Positions 8,574-17,478 of a stretch of DNA of 64,000 bases are shown one piece after another. The stretch comes from RUG563 sp045590215. Lineage in GTDB: Bacteria > Bacillota > Clostridia > Christensenellales > Aristaeellaceae. A program made the position numbers and the translations under genes. A model generated the notes under the pieces. That model had not been told where the DNA came from. It worked only from the letters and a program-made list of their open reading frames with translations, and ran no database searches. Position 1 is the first letter of the stretch; every line of letters begins with the position of its first letter. The stretch covers positions 1 through 64,000 of the forward strand of contig JAZNQO010000017.1 in the NCBI GenBank assembly GCA_045590215.1. Reading direction: 5' to 3'.

Positions 8574-9293
8574 TTATTCCTTTACGATGATATCGTCCCG
8601 GAGGCGGTAGAGGGTCGCCCCGTACTTTTTGCGGCAGAAGGCATCCACAAACCAGTCGATATCCTTTTCTTCGTCGAACTGCACATAGCCGTAGCGGATG
8701 CCGTCCCTCCGGGTGCCTTTCATGTTGCTGTCCGTCCAGAGGATGGTATCCGTTTCAGGGTTATAATCACCGGAAATCATCATGCTGTGGGCCCCTACGC
8801 CATGCACATAATTGGCGGCCATCTGGAAAAAATCGCCCCGTTTGCACTGCATCATAAATTCCCGCGCCAGCTGCTGGTTTTCTTTCTTGGTCAGGCTGTT
8901 GTCATAGCGGAAGGAAGCGGCCACATAAAAGGGATTCCCCTCGGAGGCGGCGACCTCTTCCCATTCTACGCCGTAGACGTATGTTTTACACTGGTCCTTG
9001 GGCAGGTTGTTGGGAATAATCAGCTCCACGTCCGGAAATTCGGCCATGCGGTACTGATCGGAAGCGGATTTGAAGCAATGCACCGTGAAATTTTTGCACA
9101 CATAAATATCGCCGCTTTTATAGGCACGCTGTGGCCGGCCATTGGCCTTGGTAAAGAGGGCTTCGGCTTCGGAGAGAATCGCCTCAATGAATTGCTCTTT
9201 GGGGGTTGGGGCGGTATTTTCGGCCAAAATGACCGGGCAGAAAAGGGCGATAGCCAAGAGTAAACAAAAAATGCGAGAAATAGGCTTTTTCAT
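8574..9293 (-). CDS. Exported protein, probable NlpC/P60- or CHAP-like cysteine-peptidase fold
   Basis: 239 residues from the ATG at 9293 (AGGGAGG 9 bases upstream). Residues 1-24 form a Sec signal ending VILA-EN. The rest has the order seen in papain-like amidases: Cys66 in the context GDIYVCKNFT at the start of a helix, then His169 in HGVGAHSMMISGDY, then W-T-D-S-N at 187-190. That is suggestive of a Cys-His-polar triad, as in NlpC/P60-type and Amidase_6 domains, which cut peptidoglycan peptides or related amide bonds. This assignment is by motif order only; the family is not one I can name with certainty. Monocistronic, with its own terminator. Confidence 0.7.
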   Translation of the reverse strand: MKKPISRIFCLLLAIALFCPVILAENTAPTPKEQFIEAILSEAEALFTKANGRPQRAYKSGDIYVCKNFTVHCFKSASDQYRMAEFPDVELIIPNNLPKDQCKTYVYGVEWEEVAASEGNPFYVAASFRYDNSLTKKENQQLAREFMMQCKRGDFFQMAANYVHGVGAHSMMISGDYNPETDTILWTDSNMKGTRRDGIRYGYVQFDEEKDIDWFVDAFCRKKYGATLYRLRDDIIVKE

Positions 9294-9406
9294 GCCATGG
9301 AGCCTCCCTTGAATCAATCAAAATTAGCATACGTTGAACGACACCAAAAGTCAAGAGGCGGAAATGTAAAATCTGCCGGGAGGGGGGAGAATGCTCAAAA
9401 GCAGCG

Positions 9407-9435
9407 TTGACATCCTTTGCAGATAATTATATAAT
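9407..9435 (+). promoter_or_regulatory. Consensus promoter of the DUF6273-NAGPA-Lgt-like operon
   Basis: A perfect TTGACA (9407-9412), a 17-base spacer and a perfect TATAAT (9430-9435) lie 32 bases before the GTG start at 9468. This is the strongest match to a housekeeping promoter in the window. Confidence 0.85.
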
Positions 9436-9467
9436 GAAGTGATAGTGTTTTATCAAGGAGGAGCCGG

Positions 9468-10268
9468 GTGAAAAAGGCGTTGTTATGGGTTCTGATGGTG
9501 CTGCTGGGCGTTTGTGCTGCGGCAGAAGAAGGTATCAGAGGCTATGAAAAGGGGCAAGGATATCAATACGTATCCTTCGGCCAATATCCATATGAAAAGG
9601 ACGGCACGGAAAAGCCGGTTATTTGGCGAGTGCTGGATGTGGAAAACGGGCAGGCACTGCTTTTGACGGAAGATGTGATCGATGCCCGGCAGGTGATTTT
9701 TGAAGAGGATCAGCGGGTGATTGAAAAACGCACCTACCGCCGGATTGCATCTTATGCCGAAAGTGATTTATACACATGGATGAACACCGAAGGTCTGGAT
9801 AGGCTGCTGGGCGATGGGGAAGAAAGAAATGCGCTGATTGAAGAAAACGGCGGCGGCCTCTTTTTTATTCTGACCAGCGATCAATTTTTGACCACGGATT
9901 ACGGCTTTGCCAATGACCGCTGGAATGAGCAGAAATCCCGGCAGGCTGTGGCCACCCCTTACGCCCGGGAAATGGGGGTTTATAAGGATTCTGGTAACGG
10001 GAAAAGCCCCTACTGGGCTTCCACCATCAAGGGCGCAGAGGATTATAAACTGCAATTGGTGGGCTATAACGGCCATTTGAGCTGGGGAGCCTATACCAGA
10101 GTAAATGTGGGGATACGCCCCAGCGTGCGGCTGGACTTGGAAATGATGCAGATAACAGGCGGCACTGGCACGTTGAAAGACCCCTTCACGCTGGCTTATG
10201 CAGCCCCGGCAGGGGGAAAGATGCAGCAGGCGTTGCCGGATGTGTGGGACACTTTGAAAGGAGATTAA
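9468..10268 (+). CDS. Exported DUF6273-type protein
   Basis: 266 residues beginning at GTG with AAGGAGGA just upstream. A short Sec signal (about 1-19, ending CAAAEE) is followed by the DUF6273 pattern: YVSFGQYPYEKDG, PVIWRVLD, the ALLLTEDVIDAR strand, a central S-D-L-Y-T-W-M-N helix and a closing GIRPSVRLDL. DUF6273 is common in exported and cell-wall proteins of Clostridia and has a C-type-lectin/FGE-like look, but its role is unknown. The gene ends 4 bases before a NAGPA-family gene and is the first of three in an apparent operon with a perfect promoter. Confidence 0.85.
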   Translation: MKKALLWVLMVLLGVCAAAEEGIRGYEKGQGYQYVSFGQYPYEKDGTEKPVIWRVLDVENGQALLLTEDVIDARQVIFEEDQRVIEKRTYRRIASYAESDLYTWMNTEGLDRLLGDGEERNALIEENGGGLFFILTSDQFLTTDYGFANDRWNEQKSRQAVATPYAREMGVYKDSGNGKSPYWASTIKGAEDYKLQLVGYNGHLSWGAYTRVNVGIRPSVRLDLEMMQITGGTGTLKDPFTLAYAAPAGGKMQQALPDVWDTLKGD

Positions 10269-10272
10269 CGCA

Positions 10273-11172
10273 ATGAAATATATTTGGCGCATTGGCTTGA
10301 TTTTATTGCTATTGCTGAGCTTTCTTTTGCTGGTGCCTTCCGGAGCCATTGTGGCTTATGGCGAAGTGGTGGAATTGCCGCTGGATGCCAAGCAGGGCAT
10401 GGAACCCTTGGAAGAGGGCTTCCTTGCGGAATGGCAATATGAAGACCCTTCCATTTCCGTGAAGATTGAAAAGGGCAGGCTTTACGAAACCAATTATGTG
10501 GTGGCCCATGTGAAGGTGGCCAATGCTTCCCAGCTTCGCACGGTGATGGCCAGCAATTATTATTCTCCTTCCACGTTAAGCGGCGAAACCATGGCCCGGC
10601 GCACCAATGCGGTGCTGGCCATCAATGGGGATTATTTTTCCAGCCGCAACGGCGCAGGCTATGTGGCAAGGCAGGGGAAGGTTTACCGCACCAAATGCGA
10701 TAAGGCGCAATTTGACATTCTGATCATTGACAAGCAGGGGGATTTGCATATCCTGCAAAATGCCACCAATGAAGAGCTGAAAACATGGGAAAACGACGTG
10801 GTGAACGGCTTCACCTTCGGCCCCGGCCTGATTGTGAACGGGGAAGTGAAGCGGTATACGGCGGCGGATGTGACTATCGACTGTGCTGTGGAAAAATCCG
10901 CCCAGCGGATGTGCCTGGCACAGATTGGGCCGCTGGAATATCTTTGCATTTGCTCCGAAGGGCCGGAAGATCCCGGTTCCGTTGGGATGACGCTGGATCA
11001 GTTCACGGACTTGGTGGCCTCCTTTGAAGGCATTCAGAACGCCTATAATCTGGACGGTGGCTCCTCCTGCCATGTGGTGTTTGACGGCAAAAAGATCAAT
11101 GCGCCGCTGAACCCCAAGCGGCGGCCCTTGTGTGATATGATTTACTTTGCTTCCGCATGGGAAGCGGAATAA
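10273..11172 (+). CDS. Phosphodiester glycosidase (NAGPA) family exported protein
   Basis: 299 residues. An N-terminal helix (about 5-25) serves as signal or anchor. The NAGPA/DUF2233 domain shows its typical blocks: AINGDYFSSRNGAGYVARQGKVY, GFTFGPGLIVNGEV, and NLDGGSSCHVVFDGKKIN near the C-terminus. Relatives include the human mannose-6-phosphate uncovering enzyme and bacterial YomL-like enzymes that cleave GlcNAc phosphodiesters, so a role in trimming wall polymers or glycans is possible. SD AAAGGAG lies within the end of the preceding gene, pointing to coupled expression. Substrate is not predictable. Confidence 0.9.
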   Translation: MKYIWRIGLILLLLLSFLLLVPSGAIVAYGEVVELPLDAKQGMEPLEEGFLAEWQYEDPSISVKIEKGRLYETNYVVAHVKVANASQLRTVMASNYYSPSTLSGETMARRTNAVLAINGDYFSSRNGAGYVARQGKVYRTKCDKAQFDILIIDKQGDLHILQNATNEELKTWENDVVNGFTFGPGLIVNGEVKRYTAADVTIDCAVEKSAQRMCLAQIGPLEYLCICSEGPEDPGSVGMTLDQFTDLVASFEGIQNAYNLDGGSSCHVVFDGKKINAPLNPKRRPLCDMIYFASAWEAE

Positions 11173-11182
11173 GGAAAAAACA

Positions 11183-12133
11183 ATGGAAAACGGCATGCTG
11201 GTTTTGTTTCGGGTGGGGGAAACCCCGGTAACGGCTTATTCGGCGGCGATTGTGGCAGTGATTGCGCTGGGCATTCTGCTGCTTCATATGCAATGCCGCA
11301 AGAAGGGGCTGAAAAGCCTGACGGGCTTGAATTTTGCCCTGCTTGCGCTGCCCCTTGGGCTGCTTGGCGCACGGGTTTTTTATGTGCTGTGCCGCATCAG
11401 CCTCTACAGCGAAATGGGCAATGGTGCAGCACTGAAAATCTGGCAGGGCGGCTATGCCCTGTGGGGTGCTGTGGGCGGCGCAGTGCTGGCGGCGTATTTA
11501 TGCGCAAAGATGACGGGGCAAAAGATGCTGCGTCTGTCGGACGCAGCGGCAGCCCCGGCGGCGTTTACGATTGCGCTTTGCCGGATGGCGGAATATTTCA
11601 ACGGCGAAGGCATTGGCATGATGGTGGAAAAGGAAGCATTCTGCTTTTTTCCGCTGGCTGTCAGCAATGAATGGGGCGAATGGTACTGGGCGATTTTTAT
11701 GCTGGAAGCCGCTGCCGCCCTTGCGATTTTCGTTGTGCTGCTGAAAGGAAAGAAGGCCGAGGGCTGGCAGACGAAGACTTTCTTTTTCCTGTTTTGCACA
11801 TGTTCGCTGCTGCTGGAAAGCCTGCGGCGGGATCAATTCCTGCGCTGGCTGTTTGTGCGGGTGAACCAATTGACGGCGGTGCTGGTATTGACGGGCATGA
11901 TGGTTTTTGCCCTTGTGAAGTGGCTGAAAAAGAAGGAAGGCCGCACGCCGAAAGGGAAGACGGTTGCCCTTTGCTGGGCAGGCTTTGCGCTGCTTTCTGG
12001 GGCTTGCATCGGGCTGGAATTTGCGGTGGATAAATCTGCTTATCTGCCTGTCTGGGCGTGCTATAGCCTGATGGCGGTATGCGTGGCCGGGATGGGGCTT
12101 TGCGCCGGAAAACTGCTGTATGTAAAGGAATAA
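11183..12133 (+). CDS. Divergent prolipoprotein diacylglyceryl transferase (Lgt)-like membrane protein
   Basis: 316 residues from the ATG at 11183 (AAGGAAAA upstream, 10 bases after the previous stop), with about eight hydrophobic helices. The Lgt fold is visible: PLGLLGARVFYVL, then WQGGYALWGAVGG and CRMAEYFNGEGIG, which match the Lgt signature R-x-G-N-F-x-N-x-E-x-x-G. However, two key positions differ: the essential His of the GG-x-x-x-H-G-G loop is Trp94, and the Asn of the signature is Glu137, while Arg134, Asn140, Glu142 and Gly145 stay. Canonical Lgt moves diacylglyceryl from phosphatidylglycerol to lipoprotein Cys; this one may have another acceptor. It ends the DUF6273-NAGPA operon. 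Confidence 0.75.
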   Translation: MENGMLVLFRVGETPVTAYSAAIVAVIALGILLLHMQCRKKGLKSLTGLNFALLALPLGLLGARVFYVLCRISLYSEMGNGAALKIWQGGYALWGAVGGAVLAAYLCAKMTGQKMLRLSDAAAAPAAFTIALCRMAEYFNGEGIGMMVEKEAFCFFPLAVSNEWGEWYWAIFMLEAAAALAIFVVLLKGKKAEGWQTKTFFFLFCTCSLLLESLRRDQFLRWLFVRVNQLTAVLVLTGMMVFALVKWLKKKEGRTPKGKTVALCWAGFALLSGACIGLEFAVDKSAYLPVWACYSLMAVCVAGMGLCAGKLLYVKE

Positions 12134-12153
12134 GCATTAATAAGCAAAAATGA

Positions 12154-12179
12154 AAAGGAGTGAAAACACTCCTTTTTTT
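12154..12179. terminator. Terminator between the Lgt-like gene and the acyltransferase gene
   Basis: A perfect 9-bp stem (12154-12162 with 12167-12175, AAAA loop) with seven T residues on the plus strand and A residues on the other side can serve both convergent genes. Confidence 0.85.
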
Positions 12180-12186
12180 GATGGGT

Positions 12187-13362
12187 TTATTTTCGTAGTT
12201 TTCGTGTGATAGGCTTTTCGTAGAGGTAAGTGATGAGGGCGGCAAGGAGGATGGCGGCGAGGAAGCAGCACAGGGTATATTTCAGCTGCCACGGGTATTC
12301 CCCGGCCATCCAAGGGGTGGTATTTTCGTGGGGGATGAAATCCCAGTTTTTCAAGTGCACCGCCAGCCATTGATGCCAGATATAGAATTGCAGGGAAATG
12401 GCGGAGAGGAAGGTCATCAGCCGATTGCCCAGCAAAAAGCGCAAGGGCGGCAGGCTGAAAGCGGAGGCAATCATGGCGCAGGCGAGCAGCACCGCAAAGG
12501 GGAAGCGGCTGTTCAATTGGCCAAGGCGAATGTTTTCATAGCCGTTTTGCCCGGCTTGGGTTTTGAGAATGGGAATAATCAGACAAACGCAGAGGATGAA
12601 AATGACGGTGAAAAACAGCTTGGTTTTGTTATCCGCCCCCTCTTTCCCCATTTTCTTTTGCAGGGAGGCATAGAGGGAGGCGGCGAAAAAGCCGATGGCG
12701 TAAACGTCTAAAAAAGCAGGCAATTGATTGATATACAGGCTGTTATCGGCAAGGCCGCTTACCAGATGCCGATAGAAAAAGGCCAGAGCCAACATGGCAC
12801 CCCCTGTGAGCAGCGGCTTTTTCCGATAGCAAAGGGCAATCAGGGGGAAGACAAAATAAAACTGCATTTCTACCCCCAGCGTCCATAGGGCACCGTTGAG
12901 GGGCGTTTGCTGATAGCTGAAGGGGAAGAGGGTGTGGGTGAAGGTAAGATGGGCAATCAAATCCCGGACGGCATCGGAGGGGGTAGGGTAACTGCGCTGT
13001 ACCAGAGCGATAATAAAAAGCGGCACAATGCACAAAAGATAAGATGGCAGGATGCGGATCAGCCGGCGTTTATAGAACGTGAGGGCAGAGGGCACAGGGG
13101 CTTTGCCGGTATAGGGCAAATACAGCAGAAAGCCGGACAGCAGCATCAGCCCGTCCACCCAGATATAGCCGGAGCGTAGCAGAAAATCAAGGGAAATAAC
13201 GCTCTTGCCCGGATAAAAGACGGGGGTCAGCCAACCCTGCTGCCAGATGTGATACCAACCGACCAGCAGCACAAAAATGGCCCGGAAGCCATCCAACACG
13301 TCCAGATGCCGGTCATTTGGCGGCAAGGTAAAGGAACGAAAATGTAAGCGCAGCTTTTCCAT
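12187..13362 (-). CDS. Acyltransferase family 3 (OafA/YrhL-type) membrane protein
   Basis: 391 residues from the ATG at 13362 (GGGAGG upstream). About ten hydrophobic helices; the N-terminal block LDVLDGFRAIFVLLVGWYHIWQQGW holds the R-x(9-10)-H pair that defines the family, and WTLGVEMQFYFVFPLIAL is the expected second motif. Such enzymes move acetyl or other acyl groups across the membrane onto surface sugars or peptidoglycan. The C-terminus ends with the last helix, with no SGNH domain fused. Single gene, separated from the upstream TPR-like gene by a strong terminator. Confidence 0.9.
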   Translation of the reverse strand: MEKLRLHFRSFTLPPNDRHLDVLDGFRAIFVLLVGWYHIWQQGWLTPVFYPGKSVISLDFLLRSGYIWVDGLMLLSGFLLYLPYTGKAPVPSALTFYKRRLIRILPSYLLCIVPLFIIALVQRSYPTPSDAVRDLIAHLTFTHTLFPFSYQQTPLNGALWTLGVEMQFYFVFPLIALCYRKKPLLTGGAMLALAFFYRHLVSGLADNSLYINQLPAFLDVYAIGFFAASLYASLQKKMGKEGADNKTKLFFTVIFILCVCLIIPILKTQAGQNGYENIRLGQLNSRFPFAVLLACAMIASAFSLPPLRFLLGNRLMTFLSAISLQFYIWHQWLAVHLKNWDFIPHENTTPWMAGEYPWQLKYTLCCFLAAILLAALITYLYEKPITRKLRK

Positions 13363-13382
13363 GAAACCCTCCCATATTGGTG

Positions 13383-13420
13383 AAAAAAGGGCATGTATCC
13401 TGTGTTGGGGACACATGCCC
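13383..13420 (-). terminator. Terminator after the TPR-like gene
   Basis: On the minus strand a 12-bp stem (13409-13420 with 13389-13400, one G-U pair) is followed by six T residues. It closes the unit pdp / exported protein / TPR-like protein. Confidence 0.85.
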
Positions 13421-13436
13421 GGATTTTATGCTTTGG

Positions 13437-16250
13437 TTATTCTTGCTCAACACGGGTCAGCCGGTAATACACCCTGGTTTTTTCGTGGAACAGCGTGGCA
13501 CTGTTTTTGGTCAGCCGCATCACGTTATAGGTGTAGGTAAGATCGTCTTCCCGGTCGCCGATATTGAGGCCGTACACGGTTGCGTTATAGTAATGTTCCC
13601 GGCCGTTGATGTTGCAGGTGCCGTCTTCCCTAAATTCAAAGGAATAGCCCTTTTCCGTTTCCCAAGTGCCCATCAGCTTATAAACCGTCTTGTCCAGCCG
13701 TTTTTCGTCCACATCGGAATAGCCGGGAATCTGCTTATAATAAGTCAAAGCTTCAAAGGGCTTCTTATCCTCGTAGAGGGAATTGGCGTATTGGAAACAG
13801 GCTTCCTTATACAGCACGGGGATGCTGGCATACTTTTCGGAAAGCTCATCCTGCCAGAAGGGAGCCAGCGTATCAATGACCACCTTGTAATCCTTATGCT
13901 CCATGGCGGCATTGGCCATGCGGAAGGCCTCGGCGTAGTAAAGATCGGCGCAGGCTTCTGCCTTTTGCGGCGCATCGCTGATGTTTCCGGCCAGATTATA
14001 CAGCCGGGCGGCCTGAGCCAAGTCGCCGTCATTTTCCGCCACCAGCGCAGCTTGATAGGCGTAGGTGGAGGCTCTTTCCTCCGCATCCAGATAACCGCCA
14101 ATGCTGCGGAACATTTCCACAGCTTCGAGGGTTTCCCCGCTTTCTGCCAGGGCCAGAGCTTGCTGATAGGTGCAATCGTTCAGCTGGTCTTTGGCGTCGG
14201 CATAGCTGTCAAGGGCGGTGAGCAGGGGCGTAGCCGCAGCGAAATTGCCGTTGCTCTTATAATCCAGAGCCATCAGGTATTGCGCTTTCATGATGTATTC
14301 GCCGCTGTTCATATAGCCGTCCATATTTTCCAGCCGGGCGATGGCATCGGCATACTGGCCTTCGTCGATGAGGGTGATGGCATAGCCGTACTGGGCGTTG
14401 ACCAGCTCCTCGGCACTGTTTTCATAATCGCCCAGTTCATGGAAAAGGGCGGCAGCCTCTTTCCAGTTGCGGCTGTTGGCATAGGCGATGGCCTTGTCAT
14501 AGCGCAGGGAATCGGCATAATCATCGGCGTCCTTATAGCCGGGAATGGTGAGGAACAGTTCCAGAGCCTCGTCCTGATTGCCTTCGTTCAAAAGGGCAAG
14601 GGCAGGCTGATAGGTGCATTCTTTGCGGGCTTCCTGGGCTTCCGGCAAATCCGGCACCTGATCGAAGAAGGGCAGAGCGGCGTCATATTCCCCGGCCAGC
14701 ATCTTTTCTTCCCCTTGCAGGTAAATGCACTGGGCCTGCAGCTGGGCGGCATCCTGATAGCCTGAAATCTTTTCAAACATTTCAGCCGCACGGGCATATT
14801 CGCCCATTTCCATGGCCTGCACCGCCGGGGCATAGAGGCAGCCGGTGGCACGGCGATAGGCGTCGGAATAATCCCCGGCCTTGAGGAAGTATTCCGCAGC
14901 GGTGTCATAATCCCCGGCTTCAAAATATTGCTCTCCGGCACCATAATAGGCCGTCTGCAGCTTCATGGCACTATCCCGGTAATCTGATAGCTGGAGGAAA
15001 TGATCCGCAGCCAGCAGGAAATCACCCTGATCCATGGCGGCAAGGGCAGGCTGATAGAGACATTCTTTGGCGTTGTTGGCAGAAGACTGATATTCCCCAA
15101 GGGACAGGAATTTTTCCCGTGCCTCGGCAAATTCTCCTGCTTCCATCATATCAATGGCCCATTGATAATGGGACTGGGTGATTTTTGCACCGGCATCCTG
15201 ATAGCCGGGAATCTGCTCGTAATAGGCAATGGCCTGGGCATAATCGCCGGCGGCAAATTGCTTTTCGGCGTAGATGTAACGGGCTTCCTTGGCTTTTGTT
15301 GCGCTGTCTTTATAATCGCCCAGCGCATCAAAGCCCGTTTGTGCCGTGCGCAGGGAGGTATAAGTGCCGCCGTTTAAGGAAGCGGTGGCAGAGCGGTAAT
15401 CACATTCCAAGGCCAGCGTGGCGGCGTCCCGGTAATCTTCCAGAGCCAGAAACTGCTCTTTGGCACTTTCGTATTGAGCGTTATCCAAGGAACGATTGGC
15501 CATGTAATATTTATAGTAGGGAATGCCGTGGAAATAAACGCCATAGCCGAGGGCAGCCAGCACCACAAGGGAAATGAGCGTGCCCCAGATGATCTTGCGG
15601 CGGCGGCGACGCTTGCGCAGCCGCTGTTCCTTTTCCTGGGCAATGCGCTTCATTTCTTCCCGTTGCAGCCGCTGCTCTTCTTCCATGGCATTTTGCCGCT
15701 GGAAAATGATCCTTTCAATGGCAGCTTCGTTATACTGGGTGAAAATTTCGTGCTTGTCCCGGTGGCAGCGGCGGCAGGCCTCTTCCCTTGGGGCATTGGG
15801 GCGGCCACATACGCAGACCCACACATTGCCCTGATCGCTGGGATAGCAGGCGGCATCCCGTCCGGCCAATTGCTGCAACACCTGCAGCCGTTGGCCTTGC
15901 AGGGCGGGGGAGGGGACAAATTCCGTGGGCGATGCCGCCCCCCTGCGCCACACTGTGCCGTCTTCATACCATACCTTTTCAATCACCACTTCCATATCCT
16001 GCGCAGCGATGGCGTCTTCCGCCTCCATTTGCGTTTCAAAGGCGTGGTGAGAAGGGCCTTCCAGCCCCTGAATGCGTTCCACCTGACGGGCATATTGCTC
16101 CCCTTCCTGATCGTAGCACAGCAAACACACCTGAATGCTGACCACATCCTTTTCGGAGAGGTTATAGATCTCCATCGTGAGGACGGGATATTCTTCCGTG
16201 GGCATTTTGCAATGCCATAATTCCACCGGGCAGGTCAGGTCGATCCGCAT
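13437..16250 (-). CDS. Zinc-ribbon, single-TM, 16-repeat TPR-like protein with C-terminal lipocalin-like domain
   Basis: 937 residues. Residues 1-115 form a beta-rich N-terminal domain; a zinc ribbon follows with Cys146, Cys148, Cys159 and Cys162; then a charged coiled coil (about 176-215), a Arg/Lys stretch and one TM helix (about 219-240). From about 249 to 850 I count sixteen repeats of about 37 residues of the form Y-x-x-A-x(4)-G-x-Y-x-x-A-x(3)-F-x-x-L-x-x-Y-x-D-A, a TPR/Sel1-like solenoid. Residues 859-937 (GTWE, FREDGTC, YYRLTRV) look like a small lipocalin-like barrel. The basic face before the TM puts the zinc ribbon inside and the repeats outside. No signal peptide. Function unknown; it follows an exported duplicated-domain protein and pdp on the same strand. 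Confidence 0.85.
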   Translation of the reverse strand: MRIDLTCPVELWHCKMPTEEYPVLTMEIYNLSEKDVVSIQVCLLCYDQEGEQYARQVERIQGLEGPSHHAFETQMEAEDAIAAQDMEVVIEKVWYEDGTVWRRGAASPTEFVPSPALQGQRLQVLQQLAGRDAACYPSDQGNVWVCVCGRPNAPREEACRRCHRDKHEIFTQYNEAAIERIIFQRQNAMEEEQRLQREEMKRIAQEKEQRLRKRRRRRKIIWGTLISLVVLAALGYGVYFHGIPYYKYYMANRSLDNAQYESAKEQFLALEDYRDAATLALECDYRSATASLNGGTYTSLRTAQTGFDALGDYKDSATKAKEARYIYAEKQFAAGDYAQAIAYYEQIPGYQDAGAKITQSHYQWAIDMMEAGEFAEAREKFLSLGEYQSSANNAKECLYQPALAAMDQGDFLLAADHFLQLSDYRDSAMKLQTAYYGAGEQYFEAGDYDTAAEYFLKAGDYSDAYRRATGCLYAPAVQAMEMGEYARAAEMFEKISGYQDAAQLQAQCIYLQGEEKMLAGEYDAALPFFDQVPDLPEAQEARKECTYQPALALLNEGNQDEALELFLTIPGYKDADDYADSLRYDKAIAYANSRNWKEAAALFHELGDYENSAEELVNAQYGYAITLIDEGQYADAIARLENMDGYMNSGEYIMKAQYLMALDYKSNGNFAAATPLLTALDSYADAKDQLNDCTYQQALALAESGETLEAVEMFRSIGGYLDAEERASTYAYQAALVAENDGDLAQAARLYNLAGNISDAPQKAEACADLYYAEAFRMANAAMEHKDYKVVIDTLAPFWQDELSEKYASIPVLYKEACFQYANSLYEDKKPFEALTYYKQIPGYSDVDEKRLDKTVYKLMGTWETEKGYSFEFREDGTCNINGREHYYNATVYGLNIGDREDDLTYTYNVMRLTKNSATLFHEKTRVYYRLTRVEQE

Positions 16251-16293
16251 GGATGAAACGCCTCCTGATACAAGTTAAGATGAAGGAAAATTT

Positions 16294-17442
16294 TTAACGA
16301 TTGATAAACAGCTGAATTTCCTGCAGGGCATCGTCCCGGAAGGTGAGATAGAGAGTGGCGATTTCGCCGTCCAAGTCCACGGTGTAGGAGATGTTATCGG
16401 TTTCCTGGCTGTAGGAAATTTTGCCATAGGGAGCATTTTCGCCGTCGCCGTAGAGCAGGATGCCGCTTTCAACGATGGAGCCTTCGCTGTGGCGGAAGCG
16501 ATAGAGGACGGTGTCGAAATAATCGCCTACACGCAGGCCGCGGGGGCCTTCAAAAGTGTCGTTGGTGATAGAGAAGCTGTATACAGTGGAGAACTTCTTA
16601 TCGGCGTCGTATTTGCTGACCATGGTGATGCCGTCCCATTGCAGGGTGCGCAGGAAGGAATTGTCGCTGTCCGGGTTCCATTCGTCCACATTGGCACTGC
16701 CAAGCACGGAAAGCGCATCTTCGGGGGTCAGGGTATAGAAATCCAACCCGGAGAAGGCCAAATCTTCCCGGCAGAAGGGATCCAGCACAGAGCCGTCCTG
16801 AGAGGAGAGATAGGCGTGATATTCCGTTTCTTCCTGAATGAGGGCGGCGGTGGTGATTTCTTCCTTCATTTCTTCTTGGGTCAGCATTTCTTCGGCGGTG
16901 AAGAGGTCAATCTGCTGGATATAGCCCTGATCCATCACATACCTCACGCCTGTTTTCACAATGCCGTCCGCCTGCACATTATACACAACATAGGCAATTT
17001 CGCTCACCCGCTGGCCTTCCCGGAGGGCATAGCCGCGGCAGGTTTCCGTGCCGTTATCGAAGATGCAGAGCGTGGCTTCGTAATAGCTGCCCTGCAGGGT
17101 GGGGTTATCATTGGGGTACACCTGAAAAATCATTTCCATGGTGTCGCCCACTTTGAGCCCACGCAGGCAGGCTTGATTCACGGAGAGCCGGGCACCCAAA
17201 ATGTGGGTGTCGTCCTTTATGGCATCGGTGGAGATGGTGATATCCCCAAGGCCGGACAGGGCAAGGTAATTGCCCTTTTCATTGGCGGTGATTTCGCAGC
17301 CGTTGGTTTTCAATTCATCCAGCAGGGTGGCTTTATACATTTCGATTTCTTCAAAGGTCAGGGGCGGATTGGCATCCGTTTCTGCCAGCGCAGCAGGCAG
17401 GATCATCATGCAGCAAAGCAGGAAAGCAAGCAGTTTTTTCAT
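16294..17442 (-). CDS. Exported protein with internal duplication (RGL-K/R-VGD modules)
   Basis: 382 residues with a clear Sec signal (1-20, ALA-ET). Two related halves can be seen: residues about 45-182 contain RGLKVGD (94-100) and end in a strand pair with Q-I-D-L-F; residues about 245-381 contain RGLRVGD (301-307) and end with E-I-Q-L-F. Each half also has an I-T-x-S/V-type strand preceding the motif, so the unit was probably duplicated. The G-D turn followed by a helix recalls BamE/SmpA-like lipoprotein folds, but similarity is too weak to name. SD AAGGAGA precedes the ATG. It sits 36 bases after pdp and 43 before the 937-residue protein. Confidence 0.75.
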   Translation of the reverse strand: MKKLLAFLLCCMMILPAALAETDANPPLTFEEIEMYKATLLDELKTNGCEITANEKGNYLALSGLGDITISTDAIKDDTHILGARLSVNQACLRGLKVGDTMEMIFQVYPNDNPTLQGSYYEATLCIFDNGTETCRGYALREGQRVSEIAYVVYNVQADGIVKTGVRYVMDQGYIQQIDLFTAEEMLTQEEMKEEITTAALIQEETEYHAYLSSQDGSVLDPFCREDLAFSGLDFYTLTPEDALSVLGSANVDEWNPDSDNSFLRTLQWDGITMVSKYDADKKFSTVYSFSITNDTFEGPRGLRVGDYFDTVLYRFRHSEGSIVESGILLYGDGENAPYGKISYSQETDNISYTVDLDGEIATLYLTFRDDALQEIQLFINR

Positions 17443-17478
17443 AACGGTTCTCCTTTATATTATATTTGTTGAGGATTT

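Noticed and set aside
13800..15500. Possible DNA tandem array
   Set aside because: The regular pattern comes from 37-residue protein repeats with divergent DNA, not from a CRISPR or satellite array.
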